Below are positions 11,852-21,382 of a stretch of 22,500 nt of DNA, in pieces. The stretch spans positions 178,883-201,382 of the forward strand of contig NW_004754903.1 of NCBI RefSeq assembly GCF_000188695.1, in the 5' to 3' direction. Numbering within the stretch: the stretch's first letter is position 1; each line of letters opens with the position of its first letter. The DNA comes from Salpingoeca rosetta. Its lineage: Eukaryota > Opisthokonta > Choanoflagellata > Craspedida > Salpingoecidae. Below the pieces are notes generated by a model. The model saw only the letters and a program-made list of their open reading frames with translations, did not search any database and was not told where the DNA came from. A program made the translations under genes and the position numbers.

Positions 11852-13407
11852 CTACACGAGCCAGCGCACGACAACGTATGCAGCAAAGGCCGTGATGAGT
11901 TCAAGCGCACGCGCGCCGTAAGTGCCACCATGGTTCACGCTGCCAAACATTCGCGTGAGGAAGGCAGGCGCAGCCATGTGCGCGGCCGACGTGTCGAGTG
12001 GTGTGTCCATCGTCGTATGCAGCGGTATGATTGTGCTGATGGTGGAACTTGGGTAGTCACACTGCCGCGTGATGTGCACGGTGTACGTTGCCGAATCGCC
12101 ATTTCTCTCGTACACGTGCAAGAGGTAGTGTGCCTCTGGCCCGTGGTTGGAGTGGAACACGCGCTCAACGCCACCTGTGCCCGTGCTCCTGTCAGCCACG
12201 CGCCCGTCAGGGTCGTACAGCACAACGTCGATGTTGCCGTCCGTCGACGAGAACGAAACGTCAACGGATATGTCGCTGCCGGCGCACACGGGAATGCGGA
12301 ACCAGTCCTGGTCGTCGGAGCACAGCCACGCGCTGAAGGTGTTGACCGGTGGGGCAAGGTCGTATGCACTCGAGGGGGCGTCGTTCAGCTCAAAGCGGTC
12401 GTACGCGCAAAACCCGTTCATGGAGGAGTCATACACGTGGAGGGAGTAGTTGCCCTGCGAGTCGGCCACGCCCCTCACAAGCACGTAGCACAGGCTGTCG
12501 TGGCCAGTCTGGTCCGTGTACTGCACGCCCTCCTGCCTGGTGACGGTGGCGCTTTCGTCCACAAGCATGCCGTCCGGGGTGAAGAACAGCAGGTCCAGAT
12601 CACCGCGCATTACATCAATGTACATGATGATCATGATGGTGGAGTGCGCAGCAACGGGCACGCGGTACCAGTCGAGGTCCCGTGCACAGATGGTGCCGCG
12701 CACACCACCGGGCTGTGGTGACGTCAGCTCCGATGTCAGATCGTACGCTTGCTCGTGCACGTCGTTGTCCTCGTACTTGTCGGGTGCACACGGCTCCCTG
12801 CTGCGTGGTGGCGGGTCTGGGCCCACGCGCGTGAGTGTTGGCGGTGCGCGTGTTGACGGTGGTGGTCCAGTGGACACGCTGCCCGTGAGTCGGTACTGGC
12901 CAATGGAGCCGTAGTCGCTGTTGAAGACCGCCACGTCGCCCACGCCGTCAACCTCGAGGAAGTAAACGCCTGCAGGCAACGCCGTTCGCGAGATGGAGGC
13001 CGAGGTGTCGCCGGAGGGGTTGCTGCGCACCACCATGCTCCGCCCGTCGCTGGCGTACATGGTGAGCTTGAGGTCCACGTTGTTTCCTGCCGAGCCCTCG
13101 CTGGCAAACCATGGTATGACCGTTGCCTCGATGCTGCCCGTGTCCGTCAGCTGCACCACCCACCAGTCCTTGTCCACGTGGCTGGAGATGACGCCGTCAG
13201 CAAAGAACGCGTTGCTGTCCGTGTACACCACAGAGGCCGCCGTTCCCGGGCCGTCACCCGCCTCGTCCATCGCTAAACCGGTCTGACGTGTAATGATGTC
13301 GATGTCGTCCTGCGAGTTTGTTGCGCCGGCGTAGTTTCCTCGCGACCACTGCGTCAACGCACGGCCGTCTGTTCGGGGTGATGGTTTGGGTGAGAGAAAG
13401 TTCATCG

Positions 13408-13451
<44 letters not shown>

Positions 13452-14990
13452 GTGTGTGTGTCGTGTGTGTGTGTGTGTCGTGTGTGTGTGTGTGTCTTGT
13501 GTGTGTGTCGTGTGTGTGTGTCTTTGTTTGTGCTGTTCATGAGGGGTGCTGAGAGATGCAGCAGTGAGGAAACTTACATGGTGCGCCCATGATGGGTCCT
13601 GTGGCCAAAAGAGAGAAGGGAGAAGGGAGAAGGGAGAAGGGACAAACACAAACACATACACACGCAAGAGAGCGACAAAACGGTGAGCAGAGTACAATGG
13701 ACATGGGAGCACGCGCACATGATACAACACCAACATGAGCACAACAAACACACAGCGTGCAGCTTTAAAAACGCGTGTCCAATTTCACTTCCGACAACAA
13801 TACCCAACGAGCACACCCGCCACAACCACTGCAAGTGCATTCACTCACCCCATGAGTTCATGGCTGTGGTGCCATCCATCCCATCGTAGTACTCGTTGTT
13901 GCCAAACCCATCGTGTCCAAGCCCGCTGTGTTGGTGAAGGTTGTGTGACCGGAGAGAAGCATGTACGTGCGAAAGTGGGTGAGAGTGAGACAATGTGCGT
14001 ATGCGTGGATGGGTATGTCAACGTGCATGGAGAACAAGCGTGTGTGTACGTGCGTAGAAAAGTGTACAAACGAGCACATACCACCCCCCACTGCAAACGT
14101 GTCATCGCAACGCACACGTGCACTTCACTCACAAGTTGTGGCCAGCCTTCATGATCGTTGGACAAAGGATTCACAAGCACATCAACGGATACAAAGGGGA
14201 GAGGGTGGTAATGTGGGTGAGCTCATGTTGCATCAAGATGATTCAAAACAGGTCGTCATCTTCACTTGATACCATGTACAAAGGCCAGCAGTAAGGCGCG
14301 ACACACACACACATGCACGCACACATGCACGCACACAGCACACACACATGCACACTGCGTGCACAAGCGATGCTTGCACCTCATGTGAGATGGCGTCGGC
14401 GACGTGGCTTTCCGATCCAAAGTTGAGGTTGTCCCAATACACTGCAGTGCACACGACGAACGAGGTTGGGGGAGGGTAAGACAATAAAACAAACGCGAAC
14501 ACGTCCACACACCCACGCACGCACACATACACACCCACGCACGCATACACGCACATGTCCACACACACACACACGCATGCGCACGCAGGAAGAGCGTATT
14601 TCCGCAAGTGAGCAGGAAGCAGAAGAGATGACTGGGGATGCTTGTGTGTTTGTACGTGTACATATATGCAGTTTGGTGCACACACTCTAACCAACACTAC
14701 CATGACACGAACGCCTGCCGTCAACACCAACACCATGAACACAAGCTGCAGCGATGAACGGCGTGTTCATACCGAGCGCTGGCGAATAGTACGCGATGGA
14801 GGGGGAACCAAACACGCCAATCACAGCAACGCCTGCGGTGTGCAAGGGACAGTTGAGTCAATCAGCATGAGGTCATGACAAGCGCATGTTTGTATGTGTG
14901 CGTGAGTGTGTGTGCTCATCTTGCACTTCACTGTGCAGTACCAAATGCTCAATTTGTGTTCGCACTCAAGAGCAAAAGCGCACACACACA

Positions 14991-15039
<49 letters not shown>

Positions 15040-16258
15040 AAACACACAAACACACACACATGCACGCACGCATGCACGCACACACACACGTGCGTACGTA
15101 CCGCCCGAGTCAGAGTATGGCATGGGCTTTCCATTTTCCTGCCTAGCAGACGTGATGACAACATGAATGGTGGTGGACGTTTGGTCCAGCGGTTCGGTCG
15201 TCACGTCCACGTCAAAGGGAGCGTAGTCCTCAGCAACGCGTGCCCACACTTGCGTAACGTGTTTCTGCTCTGCCGCATTGAAGCACGGCCCGTTGCCTGC
15301 CACGTCATACGCCTTTGCTGCAAACGCGCCCCACGTGCTGTCGATGGCACGTGCGGTGTGTCCATCAAAGTCAAGCACAATTCTGTTACGGGCGCCGCGC
15401 CGGCTATGCAGCACGGGTACCTCTGGTGATGGTGACGTGAGTTGGTGGCGTGAATTGGGGGGAGGAGGGATGGATAGAAGCAAGGTCGCATGGGTGAGGA
15501 AGTGGCAAGGTGAAATGAAGGACGCACGAAGGACACATGAAGGACTCACGAAAGTCGCACGAAGGACGTACAGTCACAGAGAGAGAGAGAGAGAGAGCCA
15601 CACAAAACACACACACACACGCACGTACACACACGCACGCACGCACACACACACACACGCACACACACACATACACGCACACGCAAAGAAACTCACCGCA
15701 CTGCTGAACTTGGAGGGATGACGACGCTTGCGAGATGTAGCGGCGACTGCGTCGGCCATCATCAACATAGCCAACACCATCAGCACCAAACCCAACACCA
15801 TCAGCACCACCCGTCCAGTCTTGCGCGCCGTCAATGACATCATATGCGGCGTTCCGCCACCGCTCCCGCAAGTATCTGCGGTATCGCATGCTCTCCTCCT
15901 CCTCCTTCTGCCAGTCCTCCTGCTGCTGCTGGGAACTGTCGGCATAGCGGCGCTGACGTGGTGCCGGGTACGACTCGACAACAAACATGCTGCCGTCCTT
16001 GTTGAAACGCAGCGTGTTGCCGTTCAGGACCGGCAGGTTGAGAGCCTCGAGGTTCATGGCAGCCGCCATCTTGGCCGAGTCGGTCAGCTCCTTGAAGTCC
16101 TCAAACGCCGTTGGTGCCATATCGGCAAGGTTGTCGACCTTGAGCGGGCCGTCTGGCTTCTGCGCTGCCGACATCTGAATGGGGAGGGCGCACAACGCAC
16201 CTACGGTGATGGCCACCACCATCGCCATTGCAAGCAAAAGCGACAGCACACGTTGCAT
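11852..16258 (-). CDS. Secreted zinc metallopeptidase (HExxHxxGxxH) with three PPC-like domains
   Basis: Probable extracellular or surface zinc endopeptidase. Eight exons phase into 877 residues: 15697–16258, 15102–15422, 14773–14832, 14380–14441, 14133–14146, 13849–13925, 13578–13598 and 11852–13368. Residues 1–33 form a signal peptide. The propeptide carries dibasic RQRR (101–104) and RRSRR (169–173). The catalytic region starts near VPVLHSRRGA and LDFDGHT (about 190–210) and has the zinc motif HEAGHNFGLGHDG (334–346). GPIMGAPYGRALTQWSRGNY (366–385) follows, an IMG turn plus QWS-G-Y pattern I recall from bacterial secreted metallopeptidases. Three beta-rich repeats resemble bacterial pre-peptidase C-terminal domains: about 413–535, 566–685 (DKYEDND…DLDWYRV) and 694–808 (DRFELND…DQDWFRI). 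A Pro-rich linker lies at 536–566. The last 20 residues are hydrophobic with no tail, suggesting a GPI signal or membrane anchor. In-frame Met codons exist upstream (up to 16486), but the signal peptide favours 16258. Confidence 0.88.
13411..13521 (+). repeat. (TG)n tract with TCG interruptions in metallopeptidase intron 7
   Basis: A TG dinucleotide array interrupted by TCG/TCT at irregular spacing. On the gene's sense strand it is (CA)n near the acceptor of the intron 13369–13577. Upstream in the same intron are three GGGAGAA repeats (about 13617–13640). Confidence 0.95.
13578..13598 (-). other. 21-base microexon encoding the GPIMGAP turn
   Basis: Bounded by CACAG and GTAAGT on the minus strand and entered and left in phase 1. 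It encodes the Gly-Pro-Ile-Met-Gly-Ala-Pro segment between the zinc motif and the QWSRGNY segment, matching the Met-containing turn expected just after the active site. Confidence 0.8.
14133..14146 (-). other. 14-base microexon encoding the middle of the zinc motif
   Basis: The preceding exon ends with codons for Ser-His-Glu (14380). The following exon begins C-GGG-CTT-GGA-CAC-GAT (13925). Only GCTGGCCACAACTT, bounded by AAG and GTGAGT on the minus strand, restores frame (phase 0 to phase 2) and yields HEAGHNFGLGH. No other AG lies in the upstream pyrimidine-rich stretch. Confidence 0.85.
14442..14772 (-). other. 331-base metallopeptidase intron 3
   Basis: The longest intron of the metallopeptidase gene, between the SPAL and VYWDNLNFG exons. 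It holds a CA-type stretch at about 14505–14580 with ACGC and CATG variants and is otherwise featureless. No coding exon was found. Confidence 0.7.
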
Positions 16259-16495
16259 GCTCGTGCGCCGGTGGCTCTGATATCGATATCGACGTCCACC
16301 ACGACGCTGTTGGTCTTGCATCCGTTCATGCTGAAGACATGACGATGATGGTCGTGATTGGCGTGGTTGCTGTGGTTGCCGTGGTTGTAATGTTTGCCGT
16401 GATGGCTGTTGCCGTTGCCGTTGCTGATGGTGCTCGTGGTGATGAGGTGGTGGTGGTGGTGGTGGTGATCGGGTTGCCCGCCTCATGCCGTCACT
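16259..16495. promoter_or_regulatory. Upstream region of the metallopeptidase gene
   Basis: These 237 bases lie between the metallopeptidase start and the presumed end of the next minus-strand gene, so they would hold its leader and promoter. It is rich in GTTGCC/GTGGTT triplets on the plus strand. An in-frame Pro/His/Gln/Arg-rich extension can be read on the minus strand, but it precedes a normal signal peptide and is probably untranslated. Confidence 0.4.
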
Positions 16496-17487
16496 TCACG
16501 CCAGCCAAAGAAGTGGACGTGGCTCCGACAGAAGAAGCGGAGAGGTGGCACAGACGATATGACCTGCTTGTTGCAGCTCGGCGGATGGGTGATGTCTTGT
16601 CGGGTGCAGAGGTGGTGGTGACGGCAACAGCACGACGTTGATGAAGGTGATGGGTTGGTCGGGGGGAGGGTCAACGATGATGTCCTCTTGCGTCAGACGT
16701 TGAAAGTGCTTGTAAGGAAAGGCCTCGTCCAATCCAGGTGCACGGCAGCCCGTCAACAAGATGGGAAACAAAGAAGTGCTTGGGTACCGACTTGGTTCAC
16801 AGCAGCTTGTCTCGCACACACGCACACACGCACACATGCACACAGGCACACGCACACACACACACAGGCACACGCACACACAGGCACACGCACAGTGCGG
16901 TCAGGCGGGAGGCCTTGCAGTTCGAGAGGATGTATTTCTGGTGCTGCTGCTGCCGCAGGCGCTGGGAAAGATATGAAGCGTCGCAGAAAGCACGCACGTC
17001 CACAGGCAAGCGAGTCCAGAAGAAGACGAAGGACCGGAAGGAGAAGAAGAGGCTGCGTGCACGTTCCCATAAATGAGCAGTTGCGGCGGAGTATGTGTGC
17101 GTGTTGGCGGGTTCTGCCTGCGTGCCCGTTTGCGTGCCGTGCCTGTGCTGTGTGCGTGTGCTGTGTGCGTGTTCGCCGACCGCTGAATAAAGCACCAGAG
17201 GCTGAGCAGGGGAAGGAAGGAAGATCTCCCTGCAGGCGGTGGCTCTGTGCGTGCGTGCGTGCGTGCGTGTGTGTGTTTGTGATCTGCAAACCAACCAGGA
17301 TCAAGACTGCGTTGTGCGTGCCCTCCCATCACCCGGGTCATGACCCTGACACAACCCCTCTAGCAATACGCTCATTCAAAAAAGGGGCAAACAAAGAAGG
17401 CATCATGCCATTGACGCGAGCGTGCGAGACAATGGCTCGCCGCCCATTCATCGCCACAAACAAAACGAAGGCGATCAATGCAACCAT
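16496..17487 (-). CDS. Possible unrecognised protein, spliced (exon structure uncertain)
   Basis: Two stretches look coding by codon choice and composition. One at about 17090–16910 contains WTRLPVDVRAFCDASYLSQR followed by KYILSNCKASRLT. Another at about 16815–16640 contains GLDEAFPYKHFQRLTQEDII and PPDQPITFINVVLLP. They join in phase if a GTGCGT donor near 16905 is paired with an AAG acceptor near 16810, with TG-type intron sequence between. A start at 17487 would give a hydrophobic N-terminus (MVALIAFVLFVAMNGRR) like a signal anchor, with a GT donor at 17345 and a CAG acceptor at 17229, also in phase. The 3' end is taken as the TGA at 16496. I do not recognise the family. The exon borders, and even the existence of one single gene, are inference. 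Confidence 0.3.
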
Positions 17488-18578
17488 GCTGAATGACACG
17501 GCACGCTGAGTGATGAAGCAGGACGATTCATGAAAAAAAGGGGGTGGATGTGACGGAGTGGATCATGGGGAAGCCGACTGTGGGCTGACTTGTGTGTGTG
17601 TGGGAGGAGGATGGGGAGGGAGAGCAGGGAAGGGCACGCACCAATGTGGCCACCACGGTGCTTGTTTTAGAAACGCAAGCACACACAATCGAGGTGGAAT
17701 GAATGTCGCGCAACGACACAAATAGCGCGAACCATTGTATCGAACAACAAACGAAGCGCATTGACCCGACGTGCTAACTATGTGTTGTTGTGATGTGATG
17801 TGATGTGAGCAACATCAGCTGCGTGTGTGGGTATCCAGCACACGAACCACCTCATGTCAACAAGGTCACACACACACACACACACACACACCACCACACA
17901 CCGCAAACTCCCACCAACAAAACTGGCTGTCCTTCCAGTTGCGGTTGTGGAAAATTGTACGAAATTGTTCATAAAAGACGGGTGTGGGAACAAGATGGAT
18001 GACGATGATGTGCGAACATGGTGGTGGTGTTGGTGTGCCATGGCGTGAGACATAAGTGTGTGCCACACCACTGATCACCTCACGAACACAGCCAGTCAGT
18101 CACGTGCATGTATGTGGAAGACACGTGCAGTGCGAGTGTTGAGGCGAGGTGAGTTATTGTAGGTAGGCCGGCTGCGTGGTGCTGGGTTCAAGGCACAAAG
18201 AGTGCAAGGCGGTAGAACCAACCAGAAGAGGTGGTGGGAGAACAGCAACGCAGGAGAACAACAACGCAAAGGCGCTGATAAGGTGAAGGGTGGCTTCACA
18301 TAGGCTGGGGTAACAGCAGGGCATTGAAAGCTAAAGGTAGAAGACACTGAAGGCGGTGAAGGCACTGAAGGCGGTGAAGACAGTGGAGACAGTGAAGACA
18401 GTGAAGGAGAGTTTGTTCACCGGCAAGACAAACACGCACACGAACACACGAACATACGCACGCACAAGCATGTACACGTATGCATAAGCCCATACACACG
18501 CGTTCAATGTCGTGATATCAATAATGACAGCAGCAAACAATGAAACACTGCACACATACACACGCGCGCGCGTGCGAG
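17488..18578. other. Intergenic region with no supported gene
   Basis: About 1.1 kb between the possible gene ending upstream and the Sec14-like stop. It contains a TGATG repeat patch (about 17789–17808), a CA tract (about 17868–17890) and a 9-bp minisatellite (18340–18402). Small frames on both strands are low-complexity and have no consistent splice phase. It should include the 3' UTR of the Sec14-like gene. No canonical AATAAA was seen on the minus strand. Confidence 0.55.
18340..18402 (+). repeat. 9-bp minisatellite, seven units
   Basis: Seven tandem 9-base units of the form GAAG(G/A)C(G/A)GT or GAAGRCACT, with an eighth degenerate unit after it. The alternation of GAAGGCGGT, GAAGGCACT and GAAGACAGT suggests a higher-order pattern. 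Confidence 0.93.
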
Positions 18579-19166
18579 TTAAACATGCGTGTGCTCCATA
18601 TCAATAGGCGTCGTGGCAAGACGCTGCAACAATTGCAGGACACGCGTGTGCTGCTGCACATCTGCTTCTTCGTCCGTCCCATTGTTGTCGTCGTTGTGCT
18701 CACATCCATTGTCAGCATGGTTGTAATTGAAAGCGCTGTCCGGGTTCCTATCAGCAGTGCTGACCTTGCGCACCTTGCCCTTGTTCACAGTGTCACAGTC
18801 ACACCCACCATTGTCTCTGCCCACACCACAATGCCCACAGTGTGTAGCTATTCGAGTGCCAATATTGCTGTTGCTGCGCTTGCTGCTGCCGTTGTCCACA
18901 CTGGCTTCAGCCTCGGCCTGCATGTGCTGTGTCTCATTTCCCTCACCCGCACCGGGTCCGTCATCACGTGCGCGTGTTGCACCGAGACCATCAGCGTCAT
19001 CCTCTTCCCTCTGCTCCTCCTCGTCCGCCGGCACGTGCGGGTGGCGGCGCTCCTCAAGTGGCGGTGGCGTCCAGTCCGACGGCAGCGGCTGCTGGCGCGG
19101 AAACGGCCGCGTGCTCGTCCCGCCATATTCTTCCGGCAGCTGTGACGCATCGATGAACCTGTGCGC

Positions 19167-19232
<66 letters not shown>

Positions 19233-19258
19233 CGTGTGTGTGTGTGGAAGTGTGTGTG

Positions 19259-19313
<55 letters not shown>

Positions 19314-19448
19314 AAGTGTGTGGCATAAGGGACATTGTGGGAAATAGTTCTGTCAAACCAGCAGCAGCAAGTTGCAGCCATGAATGGAAGAGGCATCAGA
19401 ACGCATGGTTGTTCGCACACGCCCACCACACTTCCACTTCCACACACA

Positions 19449-19515
<67 letters not shown>

Positions 19516-19761
19516 GGTCCATGTCGATGCTCTGGCGAAAGAGTGGGATGGAGGCGGGATGTGGACGGAACGAGAGGTCCTTGAGGTCCATGATGACGAC
19601 GTGCTGCGTCACGTGCGCGCCGTACTTGCGCCGTGCGCACCGCACGCTGGCCATGACCATCTAAACATCAGTGCGGTACAACGGGCGTGAGAAAAGGACG
19701 GCAAAGCGAGATGTGCAGAAACGCATATGCACAGTGAACAGCACTCATGAGCACCCCTACG

Positions 19762-19792
<31 letters not shown>

Positions 19793-20603
19793 GCACACAC
19801 ACACACAACACAACACACACAACACAACACACACAACACAACACACACATAACCTCCATGAGTCGCGAGTGGCGCGTCATAAAGTCCTCGCGCTCAATGA
19901 GTCGGAGGAGCTTGTGTAGCCGGACGACGCCGATGCGCTCAATCACAATGGGCCTGCCAATGCGGTCGTGACCATAGTGGTCCGCGGGCGAGTGGCATTG
20001 CCACAGCAGTTCAATGGGGTCTGGTCGCAGCAAGCACGTGCGCACGTGCTCTTCCTCTCGCCATTTCAGAAACCCACGCAGCATCGCCTCCGCCTTGTCC
20101 ACGTCGTAGTTGCGCGCACGCAGGAAGCGAGCGAGGTCGTAGTTGTCGCTGGTACTAAACCGCAGCATGTGAGCCATGCTCTCTGGGCACGAACACCCGT
20201 GGATGTATTGCACGTCCTCGTGCTGACGCAGGAGTGTCATGTCCATGTCGCCTTTTGTCGAGATTTGCGGCGGCTCTCGCAGTGCACAAGCAACCTGGTC
20301 GCACAGCGCCTTTGTCAACTTGTTTGCTTCGTCGGCTTCCAGCCCGCCTTCTTCATCGTCTGGGGCGCGCCCTTGCCGTCCCACTGCTCCTGCAACCCCT
20401 GCTTGCTGCGATGGTTGTTGCTGTCCTTCTTGTTGTTGTTGTTCTTGTTGTTGTTGCTCTTGTTGTTGTTCTGCGCGTCGCCCACGCTCCTCCAGTGCCT
20501 GCACGACTTCTTTTGGCAAGGGGCTCACGCCCATGCGCTCTCGCAACTGCACCAGCGCGGTCAGCCGCTCCCGCAGGTGCGCATCCTCACTCGCCCAGTC
20601 CAT
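18579..20603 (-). CDS. Sec14-like CRAL-TRIO lipid-transfer protein, central exon missing
   Basis: Cytosolic lipid-binding/transfer protein of the SEC14 family. Exon 1 (19854–20603) encodes 250 residues: an N-terminal helical part, a poly-Gln stretch (47–66), an acidic segment (82–93), the CRAL-TRIO N-terminal helices (YDLARFLRARNYDVDKAEAM, about 155–174, then FLKWREE) and the start of the lipid domain (GHDRIGRPIVIERIG). Exon 2 (19514–19660) continues with QHVVIMDLKDLSFR. Exon 3 (18579–19158) begins with the family hallmark FIDASQLPEEYGGTSTRPFP, then an acidic, Cys/Asn-rich low-complexity tail of about 170 residues. The usual segment between these parts (YPE…INAP…LDP…K, about 50 residues) is absent. 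Exon 2 ends in phase 0 and exon 3 needs phase 2, so direct splicing would shift frame. Either an exon was lost in assembly between the two microsatellites or the allele is broken. Confidence 0.85.
19168..19321 (+). repeat. (TG)n array in Sec14-like gene, left arm of inverted microsatellite pair
   Basis: About 150 bases of TG with two TGGAAG interruptions (about 19245 and 19312). It faces a (CA)n array at 19441–19513 in inverted orientation across about 120 bases of unique sequence. Confidence 0.95.
19441..19513 (+). repeat. (CA)n array in Sec14-like gene, right arm
   Basis: A near-pure CA run immediately follows the exon 2 donor on the minus strand. It is preceded by CTTCCACTTCCACAC, which pairs with GTGTGGAAGTG of the left arm. 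Confidence 0.95.
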
Positions 20604-21382
20604 CGAGGTGTGGTGTGGAAGGGTGTTTGTGTTTGCGACGTTTGTGTTGTCCTCCGCCTTTGTCGCTCCTCAGTTCGGACGTTTGATTGGTGTCATGGAG
20701 AAATTTCAAGCCAAACACAAACACACGTCACCGTGAGCTTGTGTGGTGTCACATGAGGTCGTACATCTCTACATCTTGTCAGTCATGTAGAGATGTAGAG
20801 ATGTCGGGCACTGCTGCACTGCGCTGCAGGGATTGTTTACTTCAGTGTGTATGCGTGTGTGAGTGTGCGAGCTATGTCGATGTAACAGTTAACGTATGGA
20901 AGAGGGGAGCGGAAGCGGAATGCCAAGAGAGTCGAAGAAGGAAGTGTGAGAGAAAGGGCTGGGTGGAAGCGTGGAATTGAGCAGAAAAGCAACAAAGAGG
21001 AACAAGGAAACTCAACGGACTGTGTGCTGTGGCCGATGGCCGAGTGCTCAAAGTTCTAAAGTTGAAGCAGCTACTCTTGCTCGTGAAGCACACAGACTCA
21101 GAATTAGGGCAAAGAAAGGAATAAGAGGAAAAGGACTTCCTCAGAACTAGAACTACAACACTTACAGGGGTGAGATGAGACAAAAAGAGGAACAAAAAGA
21201 AAAGACAAAATGTGATTGCTACACCTCTACACGGAAGACGACCTCCTCCCTTTTGAGGTGGGCTTCAGGTTGAAATGGTGCACCAAATGCAAGAAGCTGC
21301 AGCGCATCATATCGCATCACACGTGCGATCCAAGAGTACATAGAACCGTGCAAATTGCAGCAACCGGAGAACTGAGGGCAAG
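20604..21382. other. Intergenic region upstream of Sec14-like gene
   Basis: 779 bases between the start of the Sec14-like gene and the stop of the next minus-strand gene. It should contain the 3' UTR of the latter and the promoter of the former. A perfect 14-bp inverted repeat lies at 20763–20804. The stretch 20890–21210 is purine-rich on the plus strand (AAGAGG, GGAACAAG words), i.e. pyrimidine-rich on the sense strand. No supported exon was seen. Confidence 0.55.
20763..20804. repeat. Perfect 14-bp inverted repeat (hairpin)
   Basis: ACATCTCTACATCT (20763–20776) is the exact reverse complement of AGATGTAGAGATGT (20791–20804), with a 14-base loop. It lies 160 bases upstream of the Sec14-like start codon. 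Confidence 0.9.

Noticed and set aside
11930..12721. A 263-residue plus-strand open frame
   Set aside because: It is antisense to the large 3' exon of the metallopeptidase. The minus-strand frame has recognisable PPC-like repeats, and the plus frame has none.
16228..16641. Plus-strand frame rich in Val-Ala repeats
   Set aside because: It derives from GTTGCC/GTGGTT triplet runs antisense to the metallopeptidase start. It has no protein-like character and no start context.
19321..19440. Searched for the missing Sec14 middle exon between the two microsatellites
   Set aside because: None of the three minus-strand frames shows the expected YPE, NAP or LDP-type segment. Two frames contain stops, and the open one reads Cys-rich nonsense.
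19968..20756. A 262-residue plus-strand open frame with a Leu-rich stretch
   Set aside because: It is antisense to Sec14-like exon 1. The Leu/Cys/Val-rich part is the complement of the poly-Gln codons.
20872..21195. A 107-residue minus-strand frame (Ser/Phe/Leu-rich)
   Set aside because: It lies just downstream of the secreted-protein stop on the same strand and is compositionally pyrimidine-rich, so it is more likely 3' untranslated sequence.
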